Below are positions 29,894-40,412 of a DNA stretch of 64,000 bases, one piece after another. The notes below the pieces were generated by a model. That model saw only the letters and a program-made list of their open reading frames with translations. It was not told the origin of the DNA and made no database searches. The position numbers were made by a program, and so were the translations under genes. Within the stretch, counting starts at the first letter, position 1. The number at the start of each line of letters is the position of its first letter. The DNA comes from Mariprofundus sp. NF (lineage in GTDB: Bacteria > Pseudomonadota > Zetaproteobacteria > Mariprofundales > Mariprofundaceae): NCBI RefSeq assembly GCF_013387455.1, contig NZ_VWNC01000002.1, positions 235,001 to 299,000 on the forward strand. The letters are read 5' to 3'.

Positions 29894-31084
29894 TTACTTA
29901 GTTATGTCGGTCACGACGCCAGCGCCGACCGTACGACCACCTTCGCGGATAGCGAAACGAAGCTCTTTATCCATTGCGATTGGGGTAATTAGTTCAACAT
30001 CCATAGAGATGTTATCGCCAGGCATCACCATCTCAGTTCCCTCCGGGAGGGTAACTGAACCGGTTACGTCAGTTGTACGGAAGTAGAACTGTGGACGGTA
30101 ACCGTTAAAGAATGGGGTATGACGACCGCCCTCTTCTTTATTCAGGATATATGCTTCAGCTTTGAATGTGGTGTGTGGTGTGATTGAACCCGGCTTAGCC
30201 AGAACCTGACCACGCTCGATGTCTTCACGCTTGGTACCACGAAGAAGAAGACCTACGTTGTCGCCAGCTTCACCACTATCCAGCAGCTTGCGGAACATCT
30301 CAACACCGGTACAGGTAGTCTTAACGGTGTCTTTAATACCAACGATCTCGATCTCTTCACCAACTTTGATGATACCAGCCTCAATACGACCGGTAGCAAC
30401 TGTACCACGACCTGAGATTGAGAACACATCCTCAACAGGCATCAGGAATGGCTTGTCTACATCACGTGCAGGGGTAGGAATGAACTCATCTACTGCAGCC
30501 ATCAGACGCAGGATAGATGGAGCGCCGATATCAGATGTATCGCCTTCCAGTGCTTTCAGTGCAGAACCGATGATGATTGGCGTATCGTCACCCGGGAAAT
30601 CGTAGGAGTCGAGAAGCTCACGAACTTCCATCTCTACCAGCTCAAGCAGCTCTTCGTCATCAACCTGGTCTGCCTTGTTCAGGTAGACTACCAGATGAGG
30701 TACGTTTACCTGACGGGCAAGCAGTACATGCTCACGAGTCTGTGGCATTGGGCCATCAGCAGCGGAAACAACCAGAATACCGCCATCCATCTGGGCAGCA
30801 CCAGTGATCATGTTTTTCACATAGTCAGCATGGCCCGGGCAGTCAACGTGTGCGTAGTGACGTGCTTCTGTCTCATACTCAACGTGTGCAGTTGCGATAG
30901 TGATACCGCGCTCGCGCTCTTCCGGAGCACCATCAATGTCGCCGTAGTCCTTGAACACAGCGCCGCCTGTCAGAGACAGAACCTTCGTGATTGCAGCGGT
31001 CAACGTGGTCTTGCCATGGTCGACGTGACCAATGGTACCAATGTTTACGTGCGGCTTGTTACGTTCAAACTTTTCCTTTGCCAT
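29894..31084 (-). CDS. tuf: Elongation factor Tu
   Basis: A 396-residue GTPase carrying aminoacyl-tRNA to the A site. Motifs: [10 protein letters not shown] (P-loop), [31 protein letters not shown], then domains 2 and 3 with [11 protein letters not shown] and [19 protein letters not shown]. Within the str block, 10 bp after fusA. No second copy is in the window. Confidence 0.98.
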   Translation of the reverse strand: MAKEKFERNKPHVNIGTIGHVDHGKTTLTAAITKVLSLTGGAVFKDYGDIDGAPEERERGITIATAHVEYETEARHYAHVDCPGHADYVKNMITGAAQMDGGILVVSAADGPMPQTREHVLLARQVNVPHLVVYLNKADQVDDEELLELVEMEVRELLDSYDFPGDDTPIIIGSALKALEGDTSDIGAPSILRLMAAVDEFIPTPARDVDKPFLMPVEDVFSISGRGTVATGRIEAGIIKVGEEIEIVGIKDTVKTTCTGVEMFRKLLDSGEAGDNVGLLLRGTKREDIERGQVLAKPGSITPHTTFKAEAYILNKEEGGRHTPFFNGYRPQFYFRTTDVTGSVTLPEGTEMVMPGDNISMDVELITPIAMDKELRFAIREGGRTVGAGVVTDITK

Positions 31085-31094
31085 GATCTACTCC

Positions 31095-33176
31095 TTAACC
31101 TTTAACAGCAGCAATGATTTCTTGCGCAATATTGTTTGGTACTTCTTCATAATGTTTAAATGACATGGTGTAGGTCGCACGACCCTGAGACATCGAACGA
31201 ACGTTGGTTGAGTAACCGAACATCTCGCTCAAAGGAACCTCAGCTTCGATAACCTTGGCGTTACCACGCGCCTCCATGCCGAGCACGCGGCCACGACGAC
31301 GATTCAGATCGCCAACGACATCACCCATGTAATCTTCAGGTGTTACCACTTCAACATCCATCATCGGCTCAAGAATAACCGGCTTGGCCTGCGCACAACC
31401 AGCACGCATACCCATAGAACCAGCAACCTTAAATGCCATCTCATTGGAGTCGACGTCATGGTAAGAGCCGTCAACAACGGTAACCTTGATATCAACCATC
31501 GGGTAACCAGCCAGAACACCGTTCTGCATGGCCTCTTCAGCACCCTTACCAACAGCCGGGATATATTCGCGAGGAATAGAACCGCCGGAGATCTTATCAA
31601 TGAATTCGAAACCGGCACCAACTTCATTCGGCTCGATTTCAAGCCAGCAGTGACCATACTGACCACGACCACCGGACTGACGAACAAACTTGCCTTCGGC
31701 CTTGGTGAATGAACGAATCGTTTCACGGTAGGCAACCTGAGGCTTACCAACATTTGCATCGACTGCGAATTCGCGTTTCATACGATCTACGAGAATCTCA
31801 AGATGCAGCTCGCCCATGCCTGAGATAATGGTCTGACCCGTCTCTTCATCAGTGCGAACACGGAAAGAAGGATCCTCTGCAGCCAGACGACCCAGAGCAA
31901 CACCCATCTTCTCCTGGTCAGCCTTGGTCTTCGGCTCAATTGCAACCGAAATCACCGGCTCAGGGAACTCCATACGCTCAAGGATAATTGGATGCTCAGC
32001 TTCACAGAGTGTATCACCAGTGGTCGTTGACTTCAGGCCAACTGCAGCAGCGATATCGCCAGCACGTACTTCTTTAATCTCAGAACGCTCATTGGCATGC
32101 ATCTGCAGAATACGGCCCAGACGCTCTTTCTTCTTACCCTTGGTAGAGTTGATGACATAAGAACCAGCTTCAGCCACACCGGAGTAAACACGGAAGAAGG
32201 TAAGCGTACCCACGAACGGATCGGTCATCACTTTAAATGCCAGTGCCGAAAACGGCTGATCATCAGATGATGGACGAACATCAGGCTCATCACTATCCGG
32301 ATGAACACCGGTAATCGCAGGAACGTCAGTTGGCGCAGGCATGTACTCAATAACAGCATCAAGCAGCGTCTGAACACCTTTATTCTTAAATGCGGTACCA
32401 GCCAGAACAGGAATCACGGAGATATCAAGAACAGACTTACGAATGCACTCTTTCAGTGCCGCTTCGTCAACCTCTTCGCCTTCAAGGTAAGCCATCATCA
32501 GCTCTTCATCATTAACCAGAACAGCATCAAGCAGCAGCTCGCGACGCTCCTGAGCGACCTCAAGCAGATCTTCAGGAATCTCCTGAACTTCGTACATCGC
32601 ACCCATAGCTTCGTCTTTCCAGACAATCGCCTTCATGGAGACCAGGTCAATAACACCCAGGAAATCTTCTTCAGCACCAATTGGAATATTCAGAGCCACA
32701 GCGTTGTGACCCAGACGCTCACGAATCTCGTCAATTACTTCAAAGTAGCGGGCACCGGTACGGTCCATCTTGTTGACGAATGCAACACGGGGAACTTTAT
32801 ATTTGTCAGCCTGACGCCAAACAGTCTCTGACTGTGGCTGCACGCCACCTACCGCACAGAACACGCCAACTGCACCATCAAGTACGCGCAGTGAGCGCTC
32901 CACTTCAATGGTGAAATCCACATGTCCAGGGGTATCAATGATATTAATCTGATGGTCTTTCCAGCTACAGGTTGTTGCAGCCGAGGTAATGGTGATGCCG
33001 CGCTCCTGCTCCTGCGCCATCCAGTCCATGGTTGCAGCGCCGTCATGCACTTCACCAATCTTATGACTTACGCCGGTGTAGAAAAGAATACGCTCAGTCG
33101 CGGTAGTTTTACCAGCGTCAATATGAGCCATAATGCCGATGTTACGTACACGTTCCAGTGGGGTCTTACGAGCCAC
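31095..33176 (-). CDS. fusA: Elongation factor G
   Basis: The 693-residue translocase has [55 protein letters not shown] and NKMDRTGA. Domain IV has GGRGQYGH and domain [21 protein letters not shown]. The start is GTG at 33176 with SD AAAGGAG. The 150-bp gap before it (toward rpsG) contains small inverted repeats, such as ACCTGTTTGACAGGT, but no gene. Confidence 0.98.
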   Translation of the reverse strand: MARKTPLERVRNIGIMAHIDAGKTTATERILFYTGVSHKIGEVHDGAATMDWMAQEQERGITITSAATTCSWKDHQINIIDTPGHVDFTIEVERSLRVLDGAVGVFCAVGGVQPQSETVWRQADKYKVPRVAFVNKMDRTGARYFEVIDEIRERLGHNAVALNIPIGAEEDFLGVIDLVSMKAIVWKDEAMGAMYEVQEIPEDLLEVAQERRELLLDAVLVNDEELMMAYLEGEEVDEAALKECIRKSVLDISVIPVLAGTAFKNKGVQTLLDAVIEYMPAPTDVPAITGVHPDSDEPDVRPSSDDQPFSALAFKVMTDPFVGTLTFFRVYSGVAEAGSYVINSTKGKKKERLGRILQMHANERSEIKEVRAGDIAAAVGLKSTTTGDTLCEAEHPIILERMEFPEPVISVAIEPKTKADQEKMGVALGRLAAEDPSFRVRTDEETGQTIISGMGELHLEILVDRMKREFAVDANVGKPQVAYRETIRSFTKAEGKFVRQSGGRGQYGHCWLEIEPNEVGAGFEFIDKISGGSIPREYIPAVGKGAEEAMQNGVLAGYPMVDIKVTVVDGSYHDVDSNEMAFKVAGSMGMRAGCAQAKPVILEPMMDVEVVTPEDYMGDVVGDLNRRRGRVLGMEARGNAKVIEAEVPLSEMFGYSTNVRSMSQGRATYTMSFKHYEEVPNNIAQEIIAAVKG

Positions 33177-33326
33177 GTCGCCACTCCTTTACCATCAAAT
33201 TAAAAGAACAAACTGTTCTCGGATACCGGGCTTCGCCCTCTATCCAGCAGAGAGGCAACCCTCTTCTGCAATGAACCTGTCAAACAGGTCCGGGTTCAAA
33301 CAGCAGGCCGGAACCTGCAAATCGTT

Positions 33327-33797
33327 TTACCAGCGGAAGTGCGAGAACGCCTTGTTCGCTTCAGCCATACGATGCGTCTCATCACGCTTCTTCCATGCTC
33401 CGCCGCGCTCAGAGATAGAATCAGCAATCTCATTACCCAGACGCTGAGCCATAGTGTGCTCGGAACGCTTACGTGAAAACTCAATCAACCAGCGCACAGC
33501 CAGTGAATGCTGACGACGATCAGAAACTTCGATCGGCACCTGATAGGTCGCGCCACCAACACGGCGAGACTTCACTTCTACAGCAGGCCTAATAGCTTCA
33601 ATCGCTTCCAACAATGAAGTCAGCGGATCTTTGCCGGTCTTCTGGGATGCAAGGTCCATTGCATCATAAACAATCGCTTCTGCTACGGTTTTCTTACCGT
33701 CCAGCATTACCTTGTTTATAACGTTGGAAACTGTTGTATCACCATACTTCGCGTCCGGTGTAACCGGACGGCGTGGGGCAGGTCCTTTACGTGGCAT
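33327..33797 (-). CDS. rpsG: 30S ribosomal protein S7
   Basis: The 156-residue protein begins MPRKGPAPRRPVTPDAKYGD and has NKVMLDGKKTVAEAIVYDAMD, RVGGATYQVPIEV, ALAVRWLIEFSRKRSE-type text and GAWKKRDETHRMAEANKAFSHFRW. S7 nucleates assembly of the 30S head and represses the str operon in E. coli. Confidence 0.98.
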   Translation of the reverse strand: MPRKGPAPRRPVTPDAKYGDTTVSNVINKVMLDGKKTVAEAIVYDAMDLASQKTGKDPLTSLLEAIEAIRPAVEVKSRRVGGATYQVPIEVSDRRQHSLAVRWLIEFSRKRSEHTMAQRLGNEIADSISERGGAWKKRDETHRMAEANKAFSHFRW

Positions 33798-33824
33798 TAT
33801 TCAAACTCCTCAATCTTTCCGCTA

Positions 33825-34196
33825 TTACTTCGGACGCTTCGCGCCGTACTTAGAACGAGCCTGCTTACGACCCTCAACACCAGTTGTATCCAGCACACCA
33901 CGGAGAACATGGTAACGAACACCAGGCAAATCCTTTACACGACCGCCACGGATCAGAACAACTGAATGCTCCTGCAGCTTGTGGCCTTCACCAGGAATGT
34001 ATGCAGTAACTTCCATACCATTGGTCAGACGTACACGAGCAACTTTACGAAGTGCCGAGTTCGGCTTCTTCGGGGTAGTGGTGTAAACACGGGTGCAAAC
34101 GCCACGACGCTGAGGACAAGCCTGCAGAGCTGGGACTTTATTGATCTTGCGTTTGTCTACTCGCTGTTTGCGAATCAACTGATTAATCGTTGGCAT
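33825..34196 (-). CDS. rpsL: 30S ribosomal protein S12
   Basis: The 123-residue decoding-centre protein has [54 protein letters not shown]. The two lysines usually mutated in streptomycin resistance (in KKPNS and GRVKDLPG) are wild type. It is the first gene of the superoperon, 72 bp from the proposed promoter. Confidence 0.98.
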   Translation of the reverse strand: MPTINQLIRKQRVDKRKINKVPALQACPQRRGVCTRVYTTTPKKPNSALRKVARVRLTNGMEVTAYIPGEGHKLQEHSVVLIRGGRVKDLPGVRYHVLRGVLDTTGVEGRKQARSKYGAKRPK

Positions 34197-34268
34197 TGTT
34201 ACCTCTTCTCCAAACTTTCACCCCGCCAATCCGCTGAAAAAAAGCACAGCCCTGGCGAAGGGTCGCGA

Positions 34269-34297
34269 ACCTTAGTGTCGCTCTCTATTGCTGTCAA
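34269..34297 (-). promoter_or_regulatory. Promoter of the ribosomal superoperon (before rpsL)
   Basis: The minus strand has TTGACA (complement at 34292-34297), a 17-bp spacer and TAAGGT (complement at 34269-34274). It is followed by TCGCGACCC. An A/T-rich tract at 34397-34423 lies further upstream and could be an UP-like element or part of another promoter. The rest of 34298-34483 holds nothing I can identify. Confidence 0.7.
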
Positions 34298-34483
34298 CCG
34301 CTTTCATCACTAAAAAAACAGACTCGACACATTCATGCTTTTTCTTCCGCGCTTTCTGCCCTGACTGCAGCAATCACAGCGCTGAAAAACCACCTTTAAC
34401 ATGCTATATATATTATTAACATAGAAGATCACCGCAGGGGAGTCAGCAGCAATCAGGTTGACGACGCTCAAGCAGCCAGAGGA

Positions 34484-35887
34484 TTAATCCAGCGCCTGAA
34501 CAATCGCCTCACAGGCTTTTTTAGCATCCGAAAACAGCATCATGGTCTGATCCATATAGAACAGATCATTATCCAGCCCTGCATAACCCGCAGCCAGTGA
34601 ACGCTTCACCACGATCACATGCTTGGCTTTAGAGGCCTCAAGAATCGGCATGCCGTAGATCGGACTGGCCGGATCGGTCTTGGCGGCCGGATTGACCACA
34701 TCATTGGCGCCAATCACCAGCGCCACATCGGTATCTGCGAATTCAGAGTTAATCTCATCCATCTCAAAAACAATATCATAAGGCACATCAGCCTCAGCCA
34801 GCAGCACATTCATATGGCCCGGCATGCGCCCTGCCACAGGATGAATAGCAAACTTCACATCCACACCCTGCTTGAGCAGCACATCCACCATCTCTTTCAT
34901 CGCATGCTGGGCACGCGCTACAGCCAGTCCGTAACCCGGAATAATCACCACAGAGCGGGCATTACCGATCATAAACGCAGCATCTTCAGCCGCACCACTC
35001 TTCACAGGCCGCTGTTCAACCGCGCCGCCAGCCGAAGAAGCCGCCACGGCATCACCACCGAAACCACCCAGCAGCACATTAAACAGCGAGCGATTCATCG
35101 CCTTGCACATAATATAAGAGAGGATCGCACCGGATGAGCCGACCAGTGCACCGGCGATAATCAGCATATTATTGCCCAGTGTAAAACCGATGCCCGCTGC
35201 AGCCCAACCGGAGTATGAGTTGAGCATCGAGACAATCACCGGCATATCGGCGCCACCAATCGGCACGATCAGCAATACACCCAGCACCAGCGCAACCGCC
35301 AGCATAATCAAAAACGGCAGCCATGCCCCACTGACACAGAACATGATACCAGCGCCAATCATTACCAGACCCAGCACCAAATTGAGCATATGCTGGCCGG
35401 CAAACTGTAGCGGTCGACCCGAAAGAAGCCCCTGCAACTTACCAAAAGCGATCAGTGATGCGGTAAAGGTGATGGCACCGATAAAGGTGCCGAGAAACAG
35501 TTCAATGCGACTGGCCAGATAGAGACCGCCCTGCGCATTGGCAATGCCATAAGCCACCGGATCATAACAGGCTGATACGGCAATCAATACCGCCGCCAGA
35601 CCCACCAGTGAGTGCATAAAGGCCACAGTCTGCGGCATATGGGTCATCGGCACCTTGCGCGCCACCACACCACCAATCAGGCCACCGATAGCGATAGCCG
35701 TAACAATCCAGGCGTAGTTCTGCACCGCATCAAGCTGCAGTGTAACCAGTGCCGCAATACCCATGCCGAGCATGCCAAAGGTATTACCACGGCGGGCAGA
35801 GGCCGGACTAGCCAGACCTTTAAGGGCAAAAATAATCAGTACGGATGCGGCGAGATAGGCCAGCTCCACCATGTTTGCAGATAACAT
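34484..35887 (-). CDS. pntB: NAD(P) transhydrogenase subunit beta
   Basis: Makes NADPH from NADH using the proton gradient. Eight or nine membrane helices fill about 1-270. The NADP-binding domain has [15 protein letters not shown] (dinucleotide fold), [44 protein letters not shown] and [13 protein letters not shown]. Length 467 residues. The ATG at 35887 has GGGGAACTC upstream. Third gene of pntA1-pntA2-pntB. Confidence 0.96.
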   Translation of the reverse strand: MLSANMVELAYLAASVLIIFALKGLASPASARRGNTFGMLGMGIAALVTLQLDAVQNYAWIVTAIAIGGLIGGVVARKVPMTHMPQTVAFMHSLVGLAAVLIAVSACYDPVAYGIANAQGGLYLASRIELFLGTFIGAITFTASLIAFGKLQGLLSGRPLQFAGQHMLNLVLGLVMIGAGIMFCVSGAWLPFLIMLAVALVLGVLLIVPIGGADMPVIVSMLNSYSGWAAAGIGFTLGNNMLIIAGALVGSSGAILSYIMCKAMNRSLFNVLLGGFGGDAVAASSAGGAVEQRPVKSGAAEDAAFMIGNARSVVIIPGYGLAVARAQHAMKEMVDVLLKQGVDVKFAIHPVAGRMPGHMNVLLAEADVPYDIVFEMDEINSEFADTDVALVIGANDVVNPAAKTDPASPIYGMPILEASKAKHVIVVKRSLAAGYAGLDNDLFYMDQTMMLFSDAKKACEAIVQALD

Positions 35888-35896
35888 GAGTTCCCC

Positions 35897-36229
35897 TTAA
35901 GTCCGTTTTTTGAACATGGCCAGCATACGCTGCGTCACCATAAAGCCACCGAAGATATTCACTGAAGCAAGGCCCACAGCAATCAGCCCCAGTACGGTCG
36001 CCAGATTCATCTCCAGTGGCCCTGCCGCCAGCAGTGCACCGACAATAATAATACTGGAGATGGCATTGGTTACGCTCATCAACGGCGTGTGCAGGGCGGG
36101 TGTTACGTTCCAGACCACGTGGTAACCGACAATGATCGCCAAAACAAACACAGTGATAGAGAGAACGATAGGGTCAGCCGCCCCATCCTGTGCGACCTCT
36201 GCCGCATTCTGAACAGCATCTACATTCAC
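35897..36229 (-). CDS. pntA2: NAD(P) transhydrogenase subunit alpha, membrane part
   Basis: The 110-residue protein has three hydrophobic helices and the motif [25 protein letters not shown], which in PntA of E. coli is fused to the NAD domain. Here it is a separate gene, as in Rhodospirillum rubrum. The start overlaps the pntA1 stop by 4 bp and pntB begins 9 bp after its stop. Confidence 0.95.
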   Translation of the reverse strand: MNVDAVQNAAEVAQDGAADPIVLSITVFVLAIIVGYHVVWNVTPALHTPLMSVTNAISSIIIVGALLAAGPLEMNLATVLGLIAVGLASVNIFGGFMVTQRMLAMFKKRT

Positions 36230-37362
36230 GACGTCTCTCCTTTACCCAACAGATCCGGCTTGAGGAATTCGCCGTCCCGACAGATCAGCGAGGATGCGAT
36301 CACCTCATCTTCCATATTGATAGTCAGACCACCAATCTCCTTGTCCAGCATTGGCGTCAGGAAATTCAGCAGGTTGCGCGCATACAAGCCACTGGCATCT
36401 GTAGCCATCAGGGCCGGAATATTGCCAACACCCACCAGCGTTACGCCATGCTTGGTGACAATCTTATCCAGCTCGGAGAGTGGGCAGTTGCCACCCATCT
36501 CAACAGCCAGATCAACAATCACCGAGCCGGGTTTCATGGTTTTCACCATCTCTTCTGTGATCAACACAGGTGCAGGCCTGCCCGGAATCAGTGCAGTGGT
36601 AATAATAATATCGGACTTGGCAACGCGCTCGGCTATCAGATCAGCCTGACGCTGCTTATAATCATCATCCATCTCTTTGGCATAACCACCGGCATCTTCG
36701 GCATCTTCATCCGAAGCCACCTCAACGAAACGGGCGCCCAGACTCTCAACCTGCTCTTTGGCAGCTGCGCGCACATCAAACACCTCGACATTGGCACCCA
36801 TACGCCTTGCCGTAGCAATCGCCTGCAGACCGGCCACGCCAGCCCCCATGATCAGCAGTTTGGCCGGCTGCACAGTACCTGCAGCGGTCATCAGCATCGG
36901 GAAGAAACGCTGGTAATGTTCCATAGCCAGCAACACCGATTTATAACCGGCAATATTGGCCTGCGAAGAGAGCACATCCATGCTCTGGGCTCGTGAAATA
37001 CGCGGCACCATCTCCATACAGAAGCAGGTCAGCCCCGCATCGGCATAGTTTTTAAGTAACGGATTGGTAAATGGTGAGACAAGGCTGACAACCACAGCAC
37101 CCTTTTTAAGGACTTGGATCTCAGCCTCATTGAGCGGACGAACCTTTAATACCAGATCAGCACTGCCACAGGTGGCGGCAAAATCGTCTGCCAGCTCAGC
37201 ACCTTTTTCGACATAAGCAGCATCCGGATAGTTGGCAGCAAGACCCGCCCCTTTTTCGACCACAACACGGCAACCGGCAGCCATAAATTTGGCTACGGTT
37301 TCAGGTGTGGCTGCAACGCGTTTTTCGTGAAGCTGGGTTTCGGCTGGAACCGCAATCAACAT
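36226..37362 (-). CDS. pntA1: NAD(P) transhydrogenase subunit alpha, NAD-binding part
   Basis: The 378-residue protein (ATG at 37362, AGGGGA upstream) belongs to the alanine dehydrogenase/PntA family: [43 protein letters not shown], and the Rossmann motif [25 protein letters not shown]. It binds NADH and transfers hydride to NADP on PntB. Separate NAD and membrane subunits make a three-gene type. Confidence 0.95.
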   Translation of the reverse strand: MLIAVPAETQLHEKRVAATPETVAKFMAAGCRVVVEKGAGLAANYPDAAYVEKGAELADDFAATCGSADLVLKVRPLNEAEIQVLKKGAVVVSLVSPFTNPLLKNYADAGLTCFCMEMVPRISRAQSMDVLSSQANIAGYKSVLLAMEHYQRFFPMLMTAAGTVQPAKLLIMGAGVAGLQAIATARRMGANVEVFDVRAAAKEQVESLGARFVEVASDEDAEDAGGYAKEMDDDYKQRQADLIAERVAKSDIIITTALIPGRPAPVLITEEMVKTMKPGSVIVDLAVEMGGNCPLSELDKIVTKHGVTLVGVGNIPALMATDASGLYARNLLNFLTPMLDKEIGGLTINMEDEVIASSLICRDGEFLKPDLLGKGETS

Positions 37363-37454
37363 CTGTTCATTTTCCCCTGTGAGCAAGTTGTCTGAACTGT
37401 GATCATCATGATGACAACTCAATGGAAGTGGCATTGTAAAACCACTGCCCCGTA

Positions 37455-37877
37455 TTACAAGCGCAATTCGACTAAGGTTACTGCATCCCCGGCACGGTCG
37501 GGAAGATCAATCGCCACCAGTTCAGCGGCAGGCACATAGGCATGCGCATAACGATAGAGCTCATCATCAAGCACCTGACCATCATACATCAGCACATCAA
37601 GATCGAGCGTGCGAGGTTTCCACGAGCCTGCAGAGCGGTCCCGCCCCTGCGCATCTTCCAGCTCTTTCAACCGGGTTTTGACCAGCGCCGCAGAGAGCTC
37701 TGACTCAACCCTGCAGCAGGCATTAAGAAAGTCCGCGCCGTCCATGCCTACAGCTGGCGAATGGTAGACCGAGGAGAAGCAGACCTCCTCAAAATCCCTG
37801 CGCAGCGCAACCGCCGCCAGCCTGAGATTCAACTCAGGCTCAATATTAGACCCCATGCCTATCAGCACTTCTGCCAT
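37455..37877 (-). CDS. folK: 2-amino-4-hydroxy-6-hydroxymethyldihydropteridine pyrophosphokinase
   Basis: Folate pathway enzyme transferring pyrophosphate from ATP to 6-hydroxymethyl-dihydropterin. Signatures are IGMGSNIEPELNLRLA, FLNACCRVES, LKELEDAQGRDRSAGSWKPRTLDLDVLMYD and HAYVPAAEL near the end. The HPRM..RAFVL stretch of E. coli is replaced by RYAHAYVPA. Length 140. Its ATG overlaps the folB stop (TGATG). Confidence 0.92.
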   Translation of the reverse strand: MAEVLIGMGSNIEPELNLRLAAVALRRDFEEVCFSSVYHSPAVGMDGADFLNACCRVESELSAALVKTRLKELEDAQGRDRSAGSWKPRTLDLDVLMYDGQVLDDELYRYAHAYVPAAELVAIDLPDRAGDAVTLVELRL

Positions 37878-38242
37878 CAGCCGATTTCACCCCGTTCGAT
37901 AAGCACAGCCACATTCTCAGTGCCACGCACCGCCCCCGGCTTGGACATTTTCAGTCGCACCCATGGCACACCGAACTCTTCTATAATAATTTGCGCACAC
38001 TGCTCGGCCAGCCTCTCAATCAGCCCGAAACTCGAAGCCTCAACAAACGAGATCAACCGTTTGGATACCGATTTGTAGTCCAGAGCATCTTCAATATCAT
38101 CCGATACTGCTGCCCGTGAGATATCCCAGGCCATCTCCAGATCAAGCCTGACCGTCTGGCGAATCTCCCGCTCCCAGTCATAAATCCCGATCACAGTCCG
38201 GATCTCCAAACCCTCAATCAGTACAAGGTCTTTAGCACCCAT
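37877..38242 (-). CDS. folB: Dihydroneopterin aldolase
   Basis: Cleaves dihydroneopterin to 6-hydroxymethyl-dihydropterin, supplying FolK. Features: VLIEGLEIRTVIGIYDWEREIRQTV, DIEDALDYKSVSKRLISFVEASSFGLIERLAEQCAQII and RLKMSKPGAVRGTENVAV with the catalytic Lys. The ATG at 38242 has GGAGAG upstream. A start at 38254 is possible. Length 121 residues. Confidence 0.92.
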   Translation of the reverse strand: MGAKDLVLIEGLEIRTVIGIYDWEREIRQTVRLDLEMAWDISRAAVSDDIEDALDYKSVSKRLISFVEASSFGLIERLAEQCAQIIIEEFGVPWVRLKMSKPGAVRGTENVAVLIERGEIG

Positions 38243-38344
38243 AACACTCTCCATATATCTTTCTCAGATGATGAAAACTTGACACTTTTCCATTTTATAC
38301 CAGTATTCGCCGCGCTTTTTTTTGGTACAAGGAGAGGGGTCCCA

Positions 38345-38521
38345 ATGAGTAGTGTCGTAATCAAATCAACAGAAGAGATCGTTTCATGTTCGGACAACGG
38401 ACAGCATCCCCTGATCTACATCAGCCTGAAACCGGGCAACGGTCAGTGCCAGTACTGCGGTCAGAAGTTCATCCGCACCACAACCAACACATCTGAGAAC
38501 AACGAAAAAATCGCTGCCTGA
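38345..38521 (+). CDS. Zinc-finger (CHCC) protein, NDUFS6-like
   Basis: The ATG at 38345 follows AAGGAGAGGGG. The 58-residue protein has the ligand set Cys15, His21, Cys35, Cys38 (CSDNGQHPLIYISLKPG then CQYCG), the pattern of the zf-CHCC family. Eukaryotic members are the complex I subunit NDUFS6. Bacterial ones are short and largely uncharacterised. It lies between divergent folB and convergent rlmB. Confidence 0.85.
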   Translation: MSSVVIKSTEEIVSCSDNGQHPLIYISLKPGNGQCQYCGQKFIRTTTNTSENNEKIAA

Positions 38522-38549
38522 AGCAGCCTTCACGGAAACATTCTCACAA

Positions 38550-39305
38550 TCAGCCTTCAAAGCGCTGCCTGTTGATCTCAAACAGGGCAACACCTGTAGC
38601 AACCGAAACATTCAATGACTCCACATGCCCGGGCATCGGGATACTGATCAACTGATCACAACCCTCGCGCACCAATCTGCGCATCCCCTTGCCTTCAGAG
38701 CCCATCACCACTGCAGTCGCACCTTTTAATCCCGCCGCATAGATCGAACTATCCGCCTCACCTGCCAGCCCGACAATCCAGAAACCCGCCTGCTGCAGCT
38801 TCTCCATCGAACGCTTGAGATTGGTCACCTGCAACAGTGGCAATCTGGCCAATGCCCCACAGGCCGCCTTGCTCACCACAGGTGAATGCAGATCGGCAGC
38901 ATGATCCTTGGGTACAATCACAGCAAGACAACCCGCCGCTTCGGCTGTGCGCACACAGGCACCGAGATTATGCGGATCAGTCACCTGATCCAGCAGCAGC
39001 ACCATAGGTTTGGCATCCATATCCACGGTTTCAAGCCACTGCTCAAAGGAGAGTGCCTTTTTCGCTCCTGCAACAGCCGTGCGGGCCACCACACCCTGAT
39101 GCGGAACCCCTCCAGCCAGACGAGCCAGCGCATCCTTCTGCATAAAATTAACCCGTATGCCTTTTTTCTTGGCCAGATGTATCAGCTCATTCAAGCGCGG
39201 ATGCGATTTACCCCGCTCAATCATCAGCTCATCAATCGCATCACCTGCATCGAGTGCATGTTTGACGGCATGAATGCCCGCAATCACATTTCCATTACTG
39301 TTCAT
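38550..39305 (-). CDS. rlmB: 23S rRNA 2'-O-ribose methyltransferase (G2251), RlmB
   Basis: A SpoU-type methyltransferase with an alpha/beta knot. The N-terminal substrate-binding domain has HPRLNELIHLAKKKGIRV and HQGVVA. The catalytic part has LLLDQVTDPHNLGACVRTAEAAG, MGSEGKGMRRLVREGCD, and IPMPGHVESLNVSVATGVALFEI. I chose ATG 39305 (251 residues) because GGGAG precedes it. It overlaps the DHH gene by 11 bp. Confidence 0.93.
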   Translation of the reverse strand: MNSNGNVIAGIHAVKHALDAGDAIDELMIERGKSHPRLNELIHLAKKKGIRVNFMQKDALARLAGGVPHQGVVARTAVAGAKKALSFEQWLETVDMDAKPMVLLLDQVTDPHNLGACVRTAEAAGCLAVIVPKDHAADLHSPVVSKAACGALARLPLLQVTNLKRSMEKLQQAGFWIVGLAGEADSSIYAAGLKGATAVVMGSEGKGMRRLVREGCDQLISIPMPGHVESLNVSVATGVALFEINRQRFEG

Positions 39306-40254
39306 ACTTCTCCCTGAATGCGTCGATAAATGCATCATACATCGCTGCCGGCAGTGCATTGATGCCTGCTGCCGCTTTTCTGCCGCCACCGGTCGGGAAC
39401 ATCATACAGAGCTCATCCGCACCGGTTTTATTGTTCAAAGGTGCCCGCACACTGATGCGGTAGTCGCCACCGGGCAGCACTGTCAAAAGCGCATGCGCCC
39501 GATCCGGATGCTGACGTGCAAGCTCGTTGCCATAGACACCGGAGACACGCCGCGTCCACGGTGCATCCTGTAACATCACCACAGCGATATGCTCCTCTTC
39601 TACCGCCACAGGAAGATTTCGCGCCTGAGTGATATCCTGCTCATATCCAGTTGCCAATTGCTGATAATCGGGCGACTCGGCAATAAAAGCGAAGGGATCA
39701 GTGTAGGGTGAGATAGCACGATAGAGATCAGCCGGATGAAAGTGTAGATCTTCGGGTGTGACTCCGTAACCGTTGTAGTTGATCAGCGTGCCTAGCAGCT
39801 CCAGCTGTGAAAGTTGGGCATCGGAGAGATTCAGAGGCAGGGCTGCAGCACGGGCTGAATCGAACAGGTTATCACCAAAAGCCGCCGTGACTGCCCACGG
39901 CAGATACGCACCATCCAGATAGTCATTTACCAGCAGACTGGTGCAGGTGTTGGCCGAAGTATCGATATGGGCCTCGAGATTCGCAGATTCAGGAATAGCA
40001 CCGGCAAAGTGGTGGTCGCAGTAGAAGACGGAAGCGCCACAATCAAGAGCTCGGATAAGATCATCGCGGTTTTTATCCAGCGAGATATCCAGTACGGTTA
40101 CCTTATCCCCGGCCTGGGCTTCAACACGTTTAAGCAGGGAGATATCCCGCTTCACACCGGTCACCAGCACAGCATCTACAGGCTTGGCCAGCCTCAGCTG
40201 ATGCAGTGCACAGATACCATCGGCATCACCATTAAATACGTCGAAATGAGTCAT
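39295..40254 (-). CDS. DHH/DHHA1-type phosphoesterase-like protein
   Basis: From ATG 40254 (SD AAGGG) the 319-residue product begins THFDVFNGDADGICALHQL and has DISLDKNRDDL and YCDHHFAGA (DHH motif). It ends with TGGGRKAAAGINAL, the DHHA1 glycine motif in a GGGR variant. Relatives include nanoRNases and cyclic-dinucleotide phosphodiesterases. The substrate cannot be read from sequence. It is divergent from an HD-GYP gene, so a link to nucleotide signalling is possible but unproven. Confidence 0.8.
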   Translation of the reverse strand: MTHFDVFNGDADGICALHQLRLAKPVDAVLVTGVKRDISLLKRVEAQAGDKVTVLDISLDKNRDDLIRALDCGASVFYCDHHFAGAIPESANLEAHIDTSANTCTSLLVNDYLDGAYLPWAVTAAFGDNLFDSARAAALPLNLSDAQLSQLELLGTLINYNGYGVTPEDLHFHPADLYRAISPYTDPFAFIAESPDYQQLATGYEQDITQARNLPVAVEEEHIAVVMLQDAPWTRRVSGVYGNELARQHPDRAHALLTVLPGGDYRISVRAPLNNKTGADELCMMFPTGGGRKAAAGINALPAAMYDAFIDAFREKYEQ

Positions 40255-40412
40255 AGGCAAACCCTTCGCAACCAGGGCTGCAAATGCAAGCAAAAGCACG
40301 GAATGGATGCAATTAACAGTAGGCATAATATTTATGCTCATGTATAACTCGTAAACTGCGATAGAGTAGAGGTTACAGATCGACTCTTTTCCTGCCGCCA
40401 GGAGGCCCTGCA

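Noticed and set aside
33177-33326. Palindromic sequences between fusA and rpsG (GAACAAACTGTTC and ACCTGTTTGACAGGT) as operators
   Set aside because: No known repressor site matches well. The position inside an operon suggests RNA structure, and the evidence is too thin for a call.
34397-34423. A/T-rich tract upstream of rpsL as a second promoter
   Set aside because: No acceptable -35/-10 pair with proper spacing. Kept only as a possible UP-like element.
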